Assembly (NCBI RefSeq): GCF_020171315.1
Contig: NZ_JAIUZP010000010.1
Coordinates: forward strand, 1-64,000
Source of the DNA: Pseudooceanicola nanhaiensis
Lineage (GTDB): Bacteria > Pseudomonadota > Alphaproteobacteria > Rhodobacterales > Rhodobacteraceae
Reading direction: 5' to 3'
DNA: 64,000 nucleotides
The position numbers and the translations under genes are program-made. The notes beneath the pieces are model-generated. The model made no database searches and was not told where the DNA came from. It saw only the letters and a program-made list of their open reading frames with translations. Of the stretch, positions 7,876-15,921 are shown in pieces; the first letter of the stretch is position 1; every line of letters begins with the position of its first letter.

Positions 7876-8526
7876 ATGACCGACTTCGCCTCCCGCCGCA
7901 CCATGATGGTCGATGCGCAGGTTCGCCCCGCAGATGTGACCAAGTTCCCGATCATCGAGGCGATGCTTGCCGTTCCGAGGGAAGTCTTCGTTCCCGGCGA
8001 GAAACGCGAAGCCGCCTATCTTGGCGACAACATCCCGCTCGGCGGGTCGCGCGTCATGCTCGAACCCCGGACGCTGGCAAAGATGCTCGACGCGCTCGAC
8101 ATCCAGCCGGACGAACTGGTGCTCGATCTGGGCTGTGCCCTGGGCTATTCGGCGGCCGTGATCTCCTGCCTGGCCGAAGCGGTGATCGCCGTCGACAGCG
8201 AGGACATGCTGGGCGACGCCGAGGCGACGCTGTCCGAGGTCGGCGCGGACAACGTGGTCGTGCAGGTCGGCGATCTGACCGCCGGCGCGCCGGAACACGG
8301 CCCCTATGACGTGATCATTCTGGAGGGCGCGGTGGAAACCCTGCCCGACGCGCTGACCGATCAGCTGAAGGACGGCGGCCGGATGGCCGTGCTCTTCGCG
8401 GAAGGCGCCCTTGGCACCGTGAAGGTGGGCTACAAGATCGACGGGAAGATGAGCTGGCGGTTCGCCTTCAACGCCGGTGCGCCGGTGCTGCCGGGCTTCG
8501 AACGTCACACGGCCTTCACGTTGTAA
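7876..8526 (+). CDS. Protein-L-isoaspartate O-methyltransferase family protein
   Basis: A 216-residue SAM-dependent methyltransferase-fold protein. PIMT repairs isoaspartyl residues in aged proteins. The SAM-binding motif I is LDLGCALGYSAAV, followed by an acidic residue at the end of beta-2 (AVDSED). The N-terminal part (FASRRTMMVDAQVRP...VPREVFVP) is PIMT-like. The stretch that normally reads GxxxSQP in true PIMTs reads GGSRVMLEPRTLAKML here, so substrate and activity may differ. It lies 163 bp after the glycan synthase and 87 bp before tolC. Confidence 0.75.
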   Translation: MTDFASRRTMMVDAQVRPADVTKFPIIEAMLAVPREVFVPGEKREAAYLGDNIPLGGSRVMLEPRTLAKMLDALDIQPDELVLDLGCALGYSAAVISCLAEAVIAVDSEDMLGDAEATLSEVGADNVVVQVGDLTAGAPEHGPYDVIILEGAVETLPDALTDQLKDGGRMAVLFAEGALGTVKVGYKIDGKMSWRFAFNAGAPVLPGFERHTAFTL

Positions 8527-8613
8527 TCCGATACAGCTCCGGGCGATGCCGGGGCTTGACGACAAAAATGACCCCCGTCGCCCGAGGCGCAGAGGGCACA
8601 CGAGGTGACGAGC

Positions 8614-10029
8614 ATGAAGGCATTCGCTGGAACGACGAAACGCATCGCCCTTGCGGCAGGTCTGGGCGTCTTCAGCCTCAGCCCCGCAAGCGCGGAAACT
8701 CTCACGGATGCGCTTGTCAGCGCCTATGAGACCTCCGGCCTGCTGGAGCAGAACCGCGCCCTGCTGCGCGCCGCCGACGAGGATGTGGCGCAGGCGCTGT
8801 CTCAGCTCCGCCCGATCATCGGCTGGTCCGCGGACATCACGCACAGCGCCGCCCGCGCCGCGACGGCCTCCAACAGCTACCGGATGACGAACTCGGATTC
8901 GACCTCGGCCTCCATCGGCCTGTCGGCGCAGCTGCTGGTCTATGATGCCGGTCAGACCCGCCTTGGCGTGGATGTGGCCAAGGAAACCGTGCTGTCGACC
9001 CGCCAGTCCCTGATCGCGGTCGAACAGTCGGTGCTGCTGAATGCCATCACCGCCTACCTGAACGTGCAGCTGAACCAGGAAATCGTGAAGCTGCGCCAGA
9101 ACAACGTCCGCGTGCTGGGCGAGGAACTGCGCGCCGCGAACGACCGGTTCGAGGTGGGCGAGGTGACGCGCACCGACGTGGCGCAGGCGGAATCCTATCT
9201 CGCGCAGGCCCGGGCCTCGCTGACGCTGGCGCAGGGTGACCTGACCGATGCGCGCCTGACCTACATCAATGTCGTCGGCCACGCGCCGGGCGCCCTTGCC
9301 AACGTGAACGCCGCGCCGATGCTGCCCAGCAACGTGGATCAGGCGATCCAGGTCGCTCTTGCCGCGCATCCCTCGCTGATCCAGGCGCAGAAGTCGGTCA
9401 CCATCGCCGAACTTCAGGTCGAGATCGCCCGTCGTTCCGTCCAGCCGACCGTGTCGCTGAACGGGTCGCTCGGGGCCTCGAACACGCTGAACAGCGATGC
9501 GCGCTCGAACTCGGCCACCATCGGCCTCAGCGTTTCGGGCCCGATCTACTACGGCGGCCAGATCGCCTCGCTGCAACGTCAGGCGATGCAGAGCCGCGAC
9601 GCGGCCCGCGCGAACCTGCTGCAGGTCAGCGACGACATCCGCGAAGCCGCAGGCTCCGCCTATTCGCAGATCTCCGTCACCGCCGCCTCCCGCTCGGCCA
9701 GCGCCGAAGCGGTACGCGCCGCGCAGGTCGCCTTCGAGGGCGTCCGCGAGGAAGCCTCGCTCGGGGCCCGGACCACGCTGGAAGTGCTCGACTCTGAGCA
9801 GGACCTGCTGGATGCCCGCGCCAACCAGATCTCGGCTGAAGTGAACCAGCGGCTGGCCGGCTACTCGCTGCTCTCGGCCATGGGCAAGCTGACCGCCAAG
9901 GACCTGAACCTGCCGGTCACGCTCTATGATCCCACCGACTACTACAACATGGTGAAGGGCGCCCCCGCCGCGATTTCCGCGCAGGGCCGCAGCCTCGATC
10001 GCGTCCTTCGCTCGATCGGAAAACAGTAA
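8614..10029 (+). CDS. tolC: TolC-family outer-membrane efflux/secretion channel
   Basis: A 471-residue protein with a signal peptide (cleavage probably after ...LSPASA near residue 27). It has the duplicated outer-membrane-efflux organisation: long helices with the NDRFEVGEVTRTDVAQAESYLAQA type motif in the first half and FEGVREEASLGARTTLEVLDSEQDLLDA in the second. TolC trimers form the outer-membrane exit duct for type I secretion and efflux. The ATG at 8614 is preferred over GTG 8605 because GAGGTG stands six bases upstream of it. The HlyD-like gene 4 kb upstream could in principle dock here. Confidence 0.93.
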   Translation: MKAFAGTTKRIALAAGLGVFSLSPASAETLTDALVSAYETSGLLEQNRALLRAADEDVAQALSQLRPIIGWSADITHSAARAATASNSYRMTNSDSTSASIGLSAQLLVYDAGQTRLGVDVAKETVLSTRQSLIAVEQSVLLNAITAYLNVQLNQEIVKLRQNNVRVLGEELRAANDRFEVGEVTRTDVAQAESYLAQARASLTLAQGDLTDARLTYINVVGHAPGALANVNAAPMLPSNVDQAIQVALAAHPSLIQAQKSVTIAELQVEIARRSVQPTVSLNGSLGASNTLNSDARSNSATIGLSVSGPIYYGGQIASLQRQAMQSRDAARANLLQVSDDIREAAGSAYSQISVTAASRSASAEAVRAAQVAFEGVREEASLGARTTLEVLDSEQDLLDARANQISAEVNQRLAGYSLLSAMGKLTAKDLNLPVTLYDPTDYYNMVKGAPAAISAQGRSLDRVLRSIGKQ

Positions 10030-10057
10030 AAGCCCGCCTATCCGTTGTGTGATTGCT

Positions 10058-10086
10058 GGCCTCGCGGTACACTCAACCGCGAGGCC
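10058..10086. terminator. Strong hairpin between tolC and the acidic PopZ-like gene
   Basis: A perfect 11-bp stem, GGCCTCGCGGT (10058-10068) and ACCGCGAGGCC (10076-10086), with a 7-base loop. It is followed by AAAAG rather than a T run, so it is a weak classical terminator on the plus strand. It could act as a transcript-end stabiliser for tolC or an attenuator for the gene at 10105. Confidence 0.5.
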
Positions 10087-10104
10087 AAAAGCAGTGCGAG
10101 AATT

Positions 10105-11637
10105 ATGCCCGATCCCGTTACGAATCTTCAGATCGAGGATGTATTGTCCTCTATCCGCAAGCTTGTGTCCGAGAATAACCGGGCCGAAGCGCGACTTAGC
10201 ACCGACGCGGCAGAGCCGTCGGGCGAATCGGATGTGGCGCATACATCTCAGGGTGGTGTCGCCGCGGCGGCTGTTGCCGCGCCGGATCGCCTGCTGCTGA
10301 CGCCCTCGTTGCGCGTTGAAGAGGCAGACGACGACGAAGCCGATTTCATGCATGTCGAAGACGACGACTTCGACGGGGAGGTGGACGAAGACGAAGAAGA
10401 CCGCCTCGCCGGGGATATCGCCGCAGCCTTCGCCGCGCAGGACGAGGAAGAAGAGACCGCATTGCGCGCGAAGGCCCCTGCCAAGGCGCCCGCTAAGGCC
10501 CCGGCCAAGGCCGAGCGCTCGCCGCTCTTCCCGTCGATTGACCCCGAGGAGGACGCCGCCGAAGCCGCGGCCAATGCCGCCGAAGAGGCCGTCGTCACCG
10601 ACATCATGTCCCTGCTGAACGCCGCCCGCTCCGCACTCGACGCGGTGACGCAGGACAAGGTGACCGAGGCGAAGGACCCGCTGCAGCGCGCGCAGGAAGA
10701 ACTGCGCCGTCTCTCTGCCACCGTCGCGCCGCTGGCCGCCGCACCCGCCGCCCGCCGCAAGGCGACCCCGCCGCCGGTCGAAGAGCCGGTGGTCGCGGAG
10801 GAAGCGCCCGAGATCGTGGCCGAGAGCTCTGCCGAGGCGGACGATTACGACGAGGATTTCTGGGACGGTGACACCGCCATCCGCGAGGATGACGAGGACA
10901 CCGCCGAGGTTCTGAGCGTCGCCGAACGGGGGCGCAGCAGCTCCCTCGAGGCGCGCATCGCCGAGCTGGAGGCCGCCGTCGCCCACCGCGATGACGAGTG
11001 GGAGCCGGACGGCACCGAGGGGGAGGGCGACGATGTCCTGCCCTGGAGCAGCCAGTTCGACCCCGATGCCATCCTCGCCGAAGCCGCCCGCGAGGCCGCC
11101 GCGCAGGACGTGGCGGAGGACGAGGACACGGCAGGGCTGGCCGAGGACGCCGCCTATGACGACGCGGCCGACGCCGAGGAGATCGAGGCTGCCGACTGGG
11201 ACGAGACCGCCGAAGCCGAGACGTGGGAAGATGCGCCCGAGGAAGACGCCTGGGAGGATGTGACCCCCGAGGCGGCCTTTGGCGCGGTTGACTGGGAAGA
11301 TGCGCAGGACCTGCCCGACACCGAGGCATGGCCGGCGGAAGAGCCCGCCACCCGGAGCCTTGAGACGGACGCCGCCGCTGCAGCCTTCGCCGCTGCCTAC
11401 AGCGCCACGGTCGACGCTGTGGAGAGCGGGCTGCAACCGATGGTCGCGGGCACGGAGCCTGCCGAAGAGCCCCTGATGCTCAACGGCGCGATCGACCGTG
11501 AAGAACTGCGCGCGCTCGTCAGCGAGATCGTGCGTCAGGAGCTTCAGGGCGCGCTCGGAGAACGGATCACGCGCAACGTGCGCAAGCTGGTGCGGCGGGA
11601 AATCCACCGCGCGCTGATGTCGCAAGACCTCATCTGA
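10105..11637 (+). CDS. Large acidic PopZ-like protein (DUF2497-type ends)
   Basis: A 510-residue protein made of two conserved ends and a long acidic, low-complexity middle. The N-terminus (LQIEDVLSSIRKLVSE, about 7-22) resembles the amphipathic helix of PopZ/DUF2497 proteins. The C-terminus (about 460-510, REELRALVSEIVRQELQGAL then ITRNVRKLVRREIHRALMS) is a basic helical block. The middle is rich in Asp, Glu and Ala with a short KAPAKAPAKAPAKAE repeat. PopZ forms polar scaffolds through exactly this helix-IDR-helix layout. A polar or scaffold role is inference. The start is set by the conserved N-terminal helix. Confidence 0.65.
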   Translation: MPDPVTNLQIEDVLSSIRKLVSENNRAEARLSTDAAEPSGESDVAHTSQGGVAAAAVAAPDRLLLTPSLRVEEADDDEADFMHVEDDDFDGEVDEDEEDRLAGDIAAAFAAQDEEEETALRAKAPAKAPAKAPAKAERSPLFPSIDPEEDAAEAAANAAEEAVVTDIMSLLNAARSALDAVTQDKVTEAKDPLQRAQEELRRLSATVAPLAAAPAARRKATPPPVEEPVVAEEAPEIVAESSAEADDYDEDFWDGDTAIREDDEDTAEVLSVAERGRSSSLEARIAELEAAVAHRDDEWEPDGTEGEGDDVLPWSSQFDPDAILAEAAREAAAQDVAEDEDTAGLAEDAAYDDAADAEEIEAADWDETAEAETWEDAPEEDAWEDVTPEAAFGAVDWEDAQDLPDTEAWPAEEPATRSLETDAAAAAFAAAYSATVDAVESGLQPMVAGTEPAEEPLMLNGAIDREELRALVSEIVRQELQGALGERITRNVRKLVRREIHRALMSQDLI

Positions 11638-11765
11638 CAGGCCGCGCCCGCCGATGGCGGGCGCAAGAACTCACCCCTGCATGCCGGACGCGACAGTCTG
11701 GCGGCCTGTTGGCGTGCCGCAAAGGCCGCGCGGTGAAGCCCCGCATCTCCGCCGAAACCGAAGGA

Positions 11766-13223
11766 TCAGAGGGGGCCAACCTCCCGGGCCAAGTCCAGCA
11801 GGCGATCAAGGTCGAGATGGGCCTCCAGATGGGCGGCGAGGGCCTCCAGCGTGTCCTCCACGCCCGCGTCGTAGCCCGTTCGGGACGCAGCCCCAATCCC
11901 TGCGAGGTAGGCCGCGCGGAAGCCGTCCGCGGCGAAGAGCCCGTGCAGGTAGCTGCCCCGCACCTGACCGGTGTCCGAGGATGCGCCCTCGGGCAGCCCG
12001 GCCACCGTCAGCCAGGGGCGTTCCGCGTCGGCCCCCGTGGTCTCGCCCAGGTGGATCTCATATCCCGTCAGCTCCGATCCGCTCTCGGGGTGATGCGCCT
12101 CCACCAGCCCCAGCCGCTTGGCGGGCCGCAGGATCGTCTCCACGTCCAGAAGGCCCAGCCCCTCCACCTGCGCCGGGGCGCCCTCCAGCCCCTCGGGGTC
12201 CGAGATCCGCCGCCCAAGCATCTGGTAGCCGCCACAGAGGCCCAGCACATGGCCGCCGCGCCGGACGTGGGCGGCAAGGTCGATGTCCCAACCCTCGGCC
12301 CGGAAGGCGGCCAGATCGGCGATGGTGGACTTGCTGCCCGGGATCAGGACAAGCGCGGCATCGCCGGGCAGGGGCCGGCCGCGCCGGATCAGCTGAACCT
12401 CCACCTCCGGCTCCGCGACCAGCGGGTCGAGGTCATCGAAATTCGCAATCCGCGGCAGGCAGGGCACCGCGATCCTGACCGGGCCGCCCGGGCGCTGCGC
12501 GAGGTCCAGCACATCCTCCGCCGGCAGCCGCCAGGCCGCATCGAACCACGGGATCACGCCAAGTGAGGGCCAGCGGGTCGCCGTCTCCACGATGCGCACA
12601 CCGTCCTCGAAGAGGCGCGGATCGCCCCGGAACTTGTTCACGGCAAAGCCCGCGATCATCGCGCTGTCGCCGGGCTCCAGCACGACCTGCGTGCCGACCA
12701 GCTGCGCGATGACGCCGCCCCGGTCGATGTCCCCCAGAAGGATCACCGGCACGTCTGCGGCCCGGGCAAAGCCCATGTTGGCGATGTCGCCTGCGCGCAG
12801 GTTCACCTCTGCCGGGCTGCCCGCCCCCTCGACGAGCACGAGGTCGGCCCCGGCCGCCAGCCTGTGAAAGCTATCCAGCACCTGCGGCAGCAGGCTCTGC
12901 CGTTTGCCGGTGAAGTCGCGCGCCTCCCACTGGGCCAGCCGCTTGCCGTGCAGGATGATCTGTGCGCCGGTCTCGCTCTCGGGTTTCAGGAGCACGGGGT
13001 TCATGTCCACGTGGGATGCCACGCGGGCGGCGCGGGCCTGCAGGGCCTGCGCGCGGCCGATCTCTCCGCCCTCGGGGGTGACGGCGGCGTTGTTGGACAT
13101 GTTCTGCGGCTTGAAGGGCCGGACCCGCAGGCCGCGGTTGGCAAAGGCCCGGGCCAGCCCCGCGACGATCATCGACTTGCCGGCGTTGGAGCCAGTCCCC
13201 TGGATCATGAGTGCGCGGGCCAT
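11766..13223 (-). CDS. cobQ: Cobyric acid synthase
   Basis: A 485-residue amidotransferase that amidates four side chains of adenosyl-cobyrinate a,c-diamide in B12 synthesis, with ATP and glutamine. The N-terminal dethiobiotin-synthetase-like domain opens with [12 protein letters not shown] and continues with [11 protein letters not shown]. The C-terminal class-I glutaminase-like domain carries the nucleophile in [11 protein letters not shown] and the histidine in GSYLHGLF. The start at 13223 is preferred because AGGAGG sits six bases upstream; an ATG at 13229 touches that site directly. No other cobalamin gene is adjacent. Confidence 0.95.
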   Translation of the reverse strand: MARALMIQGTGSNAGKSMIVAGLARAFANRGLRVRPFKPQNMSNNAAVTPEGGEIGRAQALQARAARVASHVDMNPVLLKPESETGAQIILHGKRLAQWEARDFTGKRQSLLPQVLDSFHRLAAGADLVLVEGAGSPAEVNLRAGDIANMGFARAADVPVILLGDIDRGGVIAQLVGTQVVLEPGDSAMIAGFAVNKFRGDPRLFEDGVRIVETATRWPSLGVIPWFDAAWRLPAEDVLDLAQRPGGPVRIAVPCLPRIANFDDLDPLVAEPEVEVQLIRRGRPLPGDAALVLIPGSKSTIADLAAFRAEGWDIDLAAHVRRGGHVLGLCGGYQMLGRRISDPEGLEGAPAQVEGLGLLDVETILRPAKRLGLVEAHHPESGSELTGYEIHLGETTGADAERPWLTVAGLPEGASSDTGQVRGSYLHGLFAADGFRAAYLAGIGAASRTGYDAGVEDTLEALAAHLEAHLDLDRLLDLAREVGPL

Positions 13224-13314
13224 GGTCATCCTCCTGTCCCCCGTCTTGGCGGGGCAGGGGGCGCGGCGCAATGGCAATTTCCGCAGGGCGCCTCCAACGC
13301 GAAGCGACGGCCAA

Positions 13315-13348
13315 GAAAAAACGCGCCCCGCAAGGGGGCGCGTTTTTG
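13315..13348. terminator. Bidirectional terminator upstream of cobQ
   Basis: The stem ACGCGCCCC (13321-13329) / GGGGCGCGT (13335-13343), loop GCAAG, is flanked by an A run on the left and a T run on the right. It lies just past the stop of the small gene at 13374-13694 (minus strand) and so most likely ends that transcript. Confidence 0.8.
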
Positions 13349-13373
13349 TCGGAGGGCTTTTCGTCTGTTCGGA

Positions 13374-13694
13374 TCAGGCCGCTTCGGCCTGCTCGGCGGC
13401 GTGCCGGCGTTCGCTTTCCTCGCGCGAGAGAGCCACGGAGGTACGGACACCTTTGGACACGAATTCCATGAGACCGGACACGACCCGTTCATTGGGATCG
13501 ATACCGGCGCAGCTTAGAACTTCCCGACCATCGCGCGACCGGGCCCAACGAGCGATCTGCTCAGGACCGTTGCCGTATTTCTTGTCATCCGCGATGGCGT
13601 CGTCGAGTGCAGCCAGTACAACGGCTGCGAACAGTTTACGTGCACGGTTGCCCTGCTCATTATTGAAGGCCGTGCCGTCAACGAAATCTTTCAT
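13374..13694 (-). CDS. Small conserved Rhodobacterales protein (DUF6280-type)
   Basis: A 106-residue soluble protein (MKDFVDGTAFNNEQGNRARKLF..., then DDAIADDKKYGNGPEQIARWARSRDGREVL). I recall this as a conserved domain of unknown function in Rhodobacteraceae, probably DUF6280, but could not check the accession. It is all-helical in appearance with no membrane segment or catalytic motif. It is divergent from efp with a 213-bp intergenic region, and followed by a bidirectional terminator, so it is an independent single-gene transcript. The start is set by the conserved MKDF opening; the frame is open 28 codons further upstream. Confidence 0.75.
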   Translation of the reverse strand: MKDFVDGTAFNNEQGNRARKLFAAVVLAALDDAIADDKKYGNGPEQIARWARSRDGREVLSCAGIDPNERVVSGLMEFVSKGVRTSVALSREESERRHAAEQAEAA

Positions 13695-13907
13695 GATTCG
13701 TCCTTTTGTTTTTGCTCTTGTGCTTCTGGGGCGACGCGCTTTATGGCGAATTAGATGCGATTCGGATAGCGTTCTCACGCAAGTCCGTCATGCTTTATTT
13801 GCATGGCACGGGAGGGGCGTCGCATATCTCCGGTCTCCTTGCCAGCCGCTCTGCCCGCATATATAGGGGGCACGAATTTTCTATCAACCAGAGCAGCGGA
13901 CTCCGTC

Positions 13908-14471
13908 ATGCCCAAGATCAACGGCAATGAGATTCGCCCCGGCAACGTGCTGGAGCATAATGGCGGCCTCTGGGCCGCGGTGAAGGTCGACCACGTGAAG
14001 CCCGGCAAGGGCGGCGCTTTCGCGCAGGTCGAGATGAAGAACCTGCGCAACGGCTCGAAGCTGAACGAACGCTTCCGTTCCGCGGACAAGGTCGAGCGCG
14101 TGCGCCTTGAACAGAAAGACCAGCAATTCCTCTACGAGACCGACGGGATGCTGGTGTTCATGGACACCGAAACCTACGAACAGATTGAACTTCCTGCAGA
14201 TCTTCTGGGCGAGCGTCGCCCGTTCCTGCAGGACGGCATGACCATCGTGGTGGAATTCTACGACAGCGAGGCGCTCAACGCGACCCTGCCGCAGAAGGTC
14301 ACCTGCAAGATCGTCGAGACCGAGCCGGTGGTGAAGGGGCAGACGGCTGCCAACTCCTTCAAGCCCGCGACCCTCGACAACGGCGTCAAGGTCATGGTGC
14401 CCCCCTTCATCGGTCAGGACGAGGACATCATCGTCAACACCGAAACCATGGAATATTCCGAACGCGCCTGA
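13908..14471 (+). CDS. efp: Elongation factor P
   Basis: A 187-residue translation factor that binds between the P and E sites of the ribosome and relieves stalling at polyproline runs. It has the full three beta-barrel domains of normal length. The tip of domain I carries Lys34 in HVKPGKGGA, the residue lysylated in bacteria with EpmA/EpmB. C-terminal signature: [23 protein letters not shown]. The start is the first Met giving [12 protein letters not shown]. Confidence 0.97.
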   Translation: MPKINGNEIRPGNVLEHNGGLWAAVKVDHVKPGKGGAFAQVEMKNLRNGSKLNERFRSADKVERVRLEQKDQQFLYETDGMLVFMDTETYEQIELPADLLGERRPFLQDGMTIVVEFYDSEALNATLPQKVTCKIVETEPVVKGQTAANSFKPATLDNGVKVMVPPFIGQDEDIIVNTETMEYSERA

Positions 14472-14492
14472 CGCTGCGTCACGGGAATCGAA

Positions 14493-14522
14493 AAGGCCGG
14501 GTCCTCGTGACCCGGCCTTTTT
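14493..14522. terminator. Bidirectional terminator after efp
   Basis: An 11-bp stem AAGGCCGGGTC (14493-14503) / GACCCGGCCTT (14509-14519), flanked by A residues and followed by T residues. It lies between the convergent efp and ygfZ genes and can serve both. Confidence 0.85.
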
Positions 14523-14564
14523 CATGTCACGCAGACGTGACCGATGGGGCAGGGGGCGCGGGCC

Positions 14565-15296
14565 TCACTCAGCCTTCGCGACCACTGCATCGCCCGCCTG
14601 CATGGCGCCCTCGGCCCGGTCGAAACGCAGCCAGGCGATGGCGCGATCGCCTGAACGGGTCATCAGGACGCCCGCCACCTTGTCGCCCGCGGTGATCTCG
14701 GTGCCCGGTTCGGCGGGGCCCTCGACGGTCACGAGGGCCAGGCCCTTGCGCAGTTCCGTCTTGTGCTTCATCCGCGCGGTGACCTCCTGCCCCACGTAGC
14801 AGCCCTTGCGGAAATCCACGCCGTGCAGCCGCTCGAAACCGTTTTCGAGGATATAGCTCTCCGGCGTCAGTTCGATCCCGGTCTCGGGGATGCAATGGGC
14901 CACGCGGATCGCGTCCCAGTCGCTGCCGTCATCGCCGCCCTCGGCACCGTAGAGCCGCCAGCCGAGCGCGTCGTGCCGGGGATCGGCCACCGCGCCCTCG
15001 GGTGCCGGGCCGGTGCCGCGTTTCACCTGCAGGTCGGTCTCCTCGATCTCGACCTTGGCGCGCAGCTTGTACATCTTCAGCCGTTGCAGCAGCCCGGGGG
15101 CCAGTGCGCTGTCCACGTCCAGCAGCACGGCCTCGCCCTCGGCCACGAGGAAGAAATCCGCGAGGTACTTGCCCTGCGGCGTCAGCAGCGCGGCATAGAC
15201 CGCGCCCCGGTCGAGGCCCGCGATGTCATTGGTGACCAGCCCCTGAAGGAAGTCCCGGGTGTCGGGTCCGGTGAGGCGGAGGATGCTGCGCGTCAT
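14565..15296 (-). CDS. ygfZ: YgfZ/GcvT-domain folate-binding protein
   Basis: A 243-residue tetrahydrofolate-binding protein of the YgfZ/IBA57 family, which helps assemble or repair certain iron-sulfur enzymes. The family signature K-G-C-Y-x-G-Q-E is present (FRKGCYVGQEVTARM), with the N-terminal SILRLTGPDTRDFLQGLVTND. The start at 15296 has AGGAAG upstream; the frame is open far beyond, but the family N-terminus begins here. It is divergent from the glycosyltransferase-like gene with 66 bp between starts. Confidence 0.92.
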   Translation of the reverse strand: MTRSILRLTGPDTRDFLQGLVTNDIAGLDRGAVYAALLTPQGKYLADFFLVAEGEAVLLDVDSALAPGLLQRLKMYKLRAKVEIEETDLQVKRGTGPAPEGAVADPRHDALGWRLYGAEGGDDGSDWDAIRVAHCIPETGIELTPESYILENGFERLHGVDFRKGCYVGQEVTARMKHKTELRKGLALVTVEGPAEPGTEITAGDKVAGVLMTRSGDRAIAWLRFDRAEGAMQAGDAVVAKAE

Positions 15297-15362
15297 GTCG
15301 TCTTCCTTTCCTGCTTCGCACCGTAATATAGGGTTGGGGCGCAGGGACAACAGGGGCCGATC

Positions 15363-15911
15363 ATGCCAGCAGCCATCAGCGTCATCATTCCCGTGGGCAA
15401 TGCCGCCCGCAGCCTGCCGGGCTGCTGTGCCGCGCTCATGGAGGGGCTGGAGGAAGGCCTGCTGCGCGAGTTGCTGGTGGCCGACATGGGGAGCGAGGAT
15501 GACAGCCTGCGGATCGCAGACGCCATGGGCGGCGAGGCCGTGCGCGGGCCCCAGGCGCTTGGCGATGCGGTGGCGCAGGCCAAGGGGCAGTGGCTGCTCC
15601 TCCTGCGGCCCGAGACGCGGCTGGCGCGGGGCTGGACGGTGCCGGTGGCCGATCACCTCTCCGCCGGGCAGCGGCCTGCGCATTTCCGCATCGTGCATGA
15701 CGCGCCGGGGCTGGGGGTGCGGCTCTCTGCATCGCTCACCAACCTGCGCAGTGGGCTGACGGGACGGGCCGTGCCGCTTCAGGGCCTGCTGGCGCCCCGC
15801 CGGGTGGTGGAAAAGGCCGGTGTGCCCGGGGGCCGCGATCCCATGGCCGGGCTCTTTCGCCGGGTGACGGGGGTGGGCAGCCTGCCTGCGGAGATCCGCG
15901 TGACCGGCTGA
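15363..15911 (+). CDS. Short divergent GT2-fold glycosyltransferase-like protein
   Basis: A 182-residue protein with a GT-A-like N-terminus (ISVIIPVGNAARSLPGCCAAL, VADMGSEDDS). The position where family members carry DxD (for example LDADT) reads LLRPETRL, so metal and nucleotide-sugar binding looks compromised. The C-terminus (RRVVEKAGVPGGRDPMAG) resembles the acceptor side of short GT2 proteins. It may be a degenerate or reassigned enzyme. Confidence 0.6.
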   Translation: MPAAISVIIPVGNAARSLPGCCAALMEGLEEGLLRELLVADMGSEDDSLRIADAMGGEAVRGPQALGDAVAQAKGQWLLLLRPETRLARGWTVPVADHLSAGQRPAHFRIVHDAPGLGVRLSASLTNLRSGLTGRAVPLQGLLAPRRVVEKAGVPGGRDPMAGLFRRVTGVGSLPAEIRVTG

Positions 15912-15921
15912 CCGCTGTCGC

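Noticed and set aside
4328-10029. A complete type I secretion system
   Set aside because: The HlyD-like adaptor and TolC are present but there is no ABC ATPase; the partner is a glycan synthase, so a polysaccharide export pair fits better.
7573-11625. 1350-codon open frame on the minus strand
   Set aside because: It lies opposite the end of the glycan synthase, the methyltransferase, tolC and the acidic gene, all of which have recognisable families. Long antisense frames are expected in such GC-rich, strongly biased coding DNA, and the translation is low-complexity Gly/Arg.
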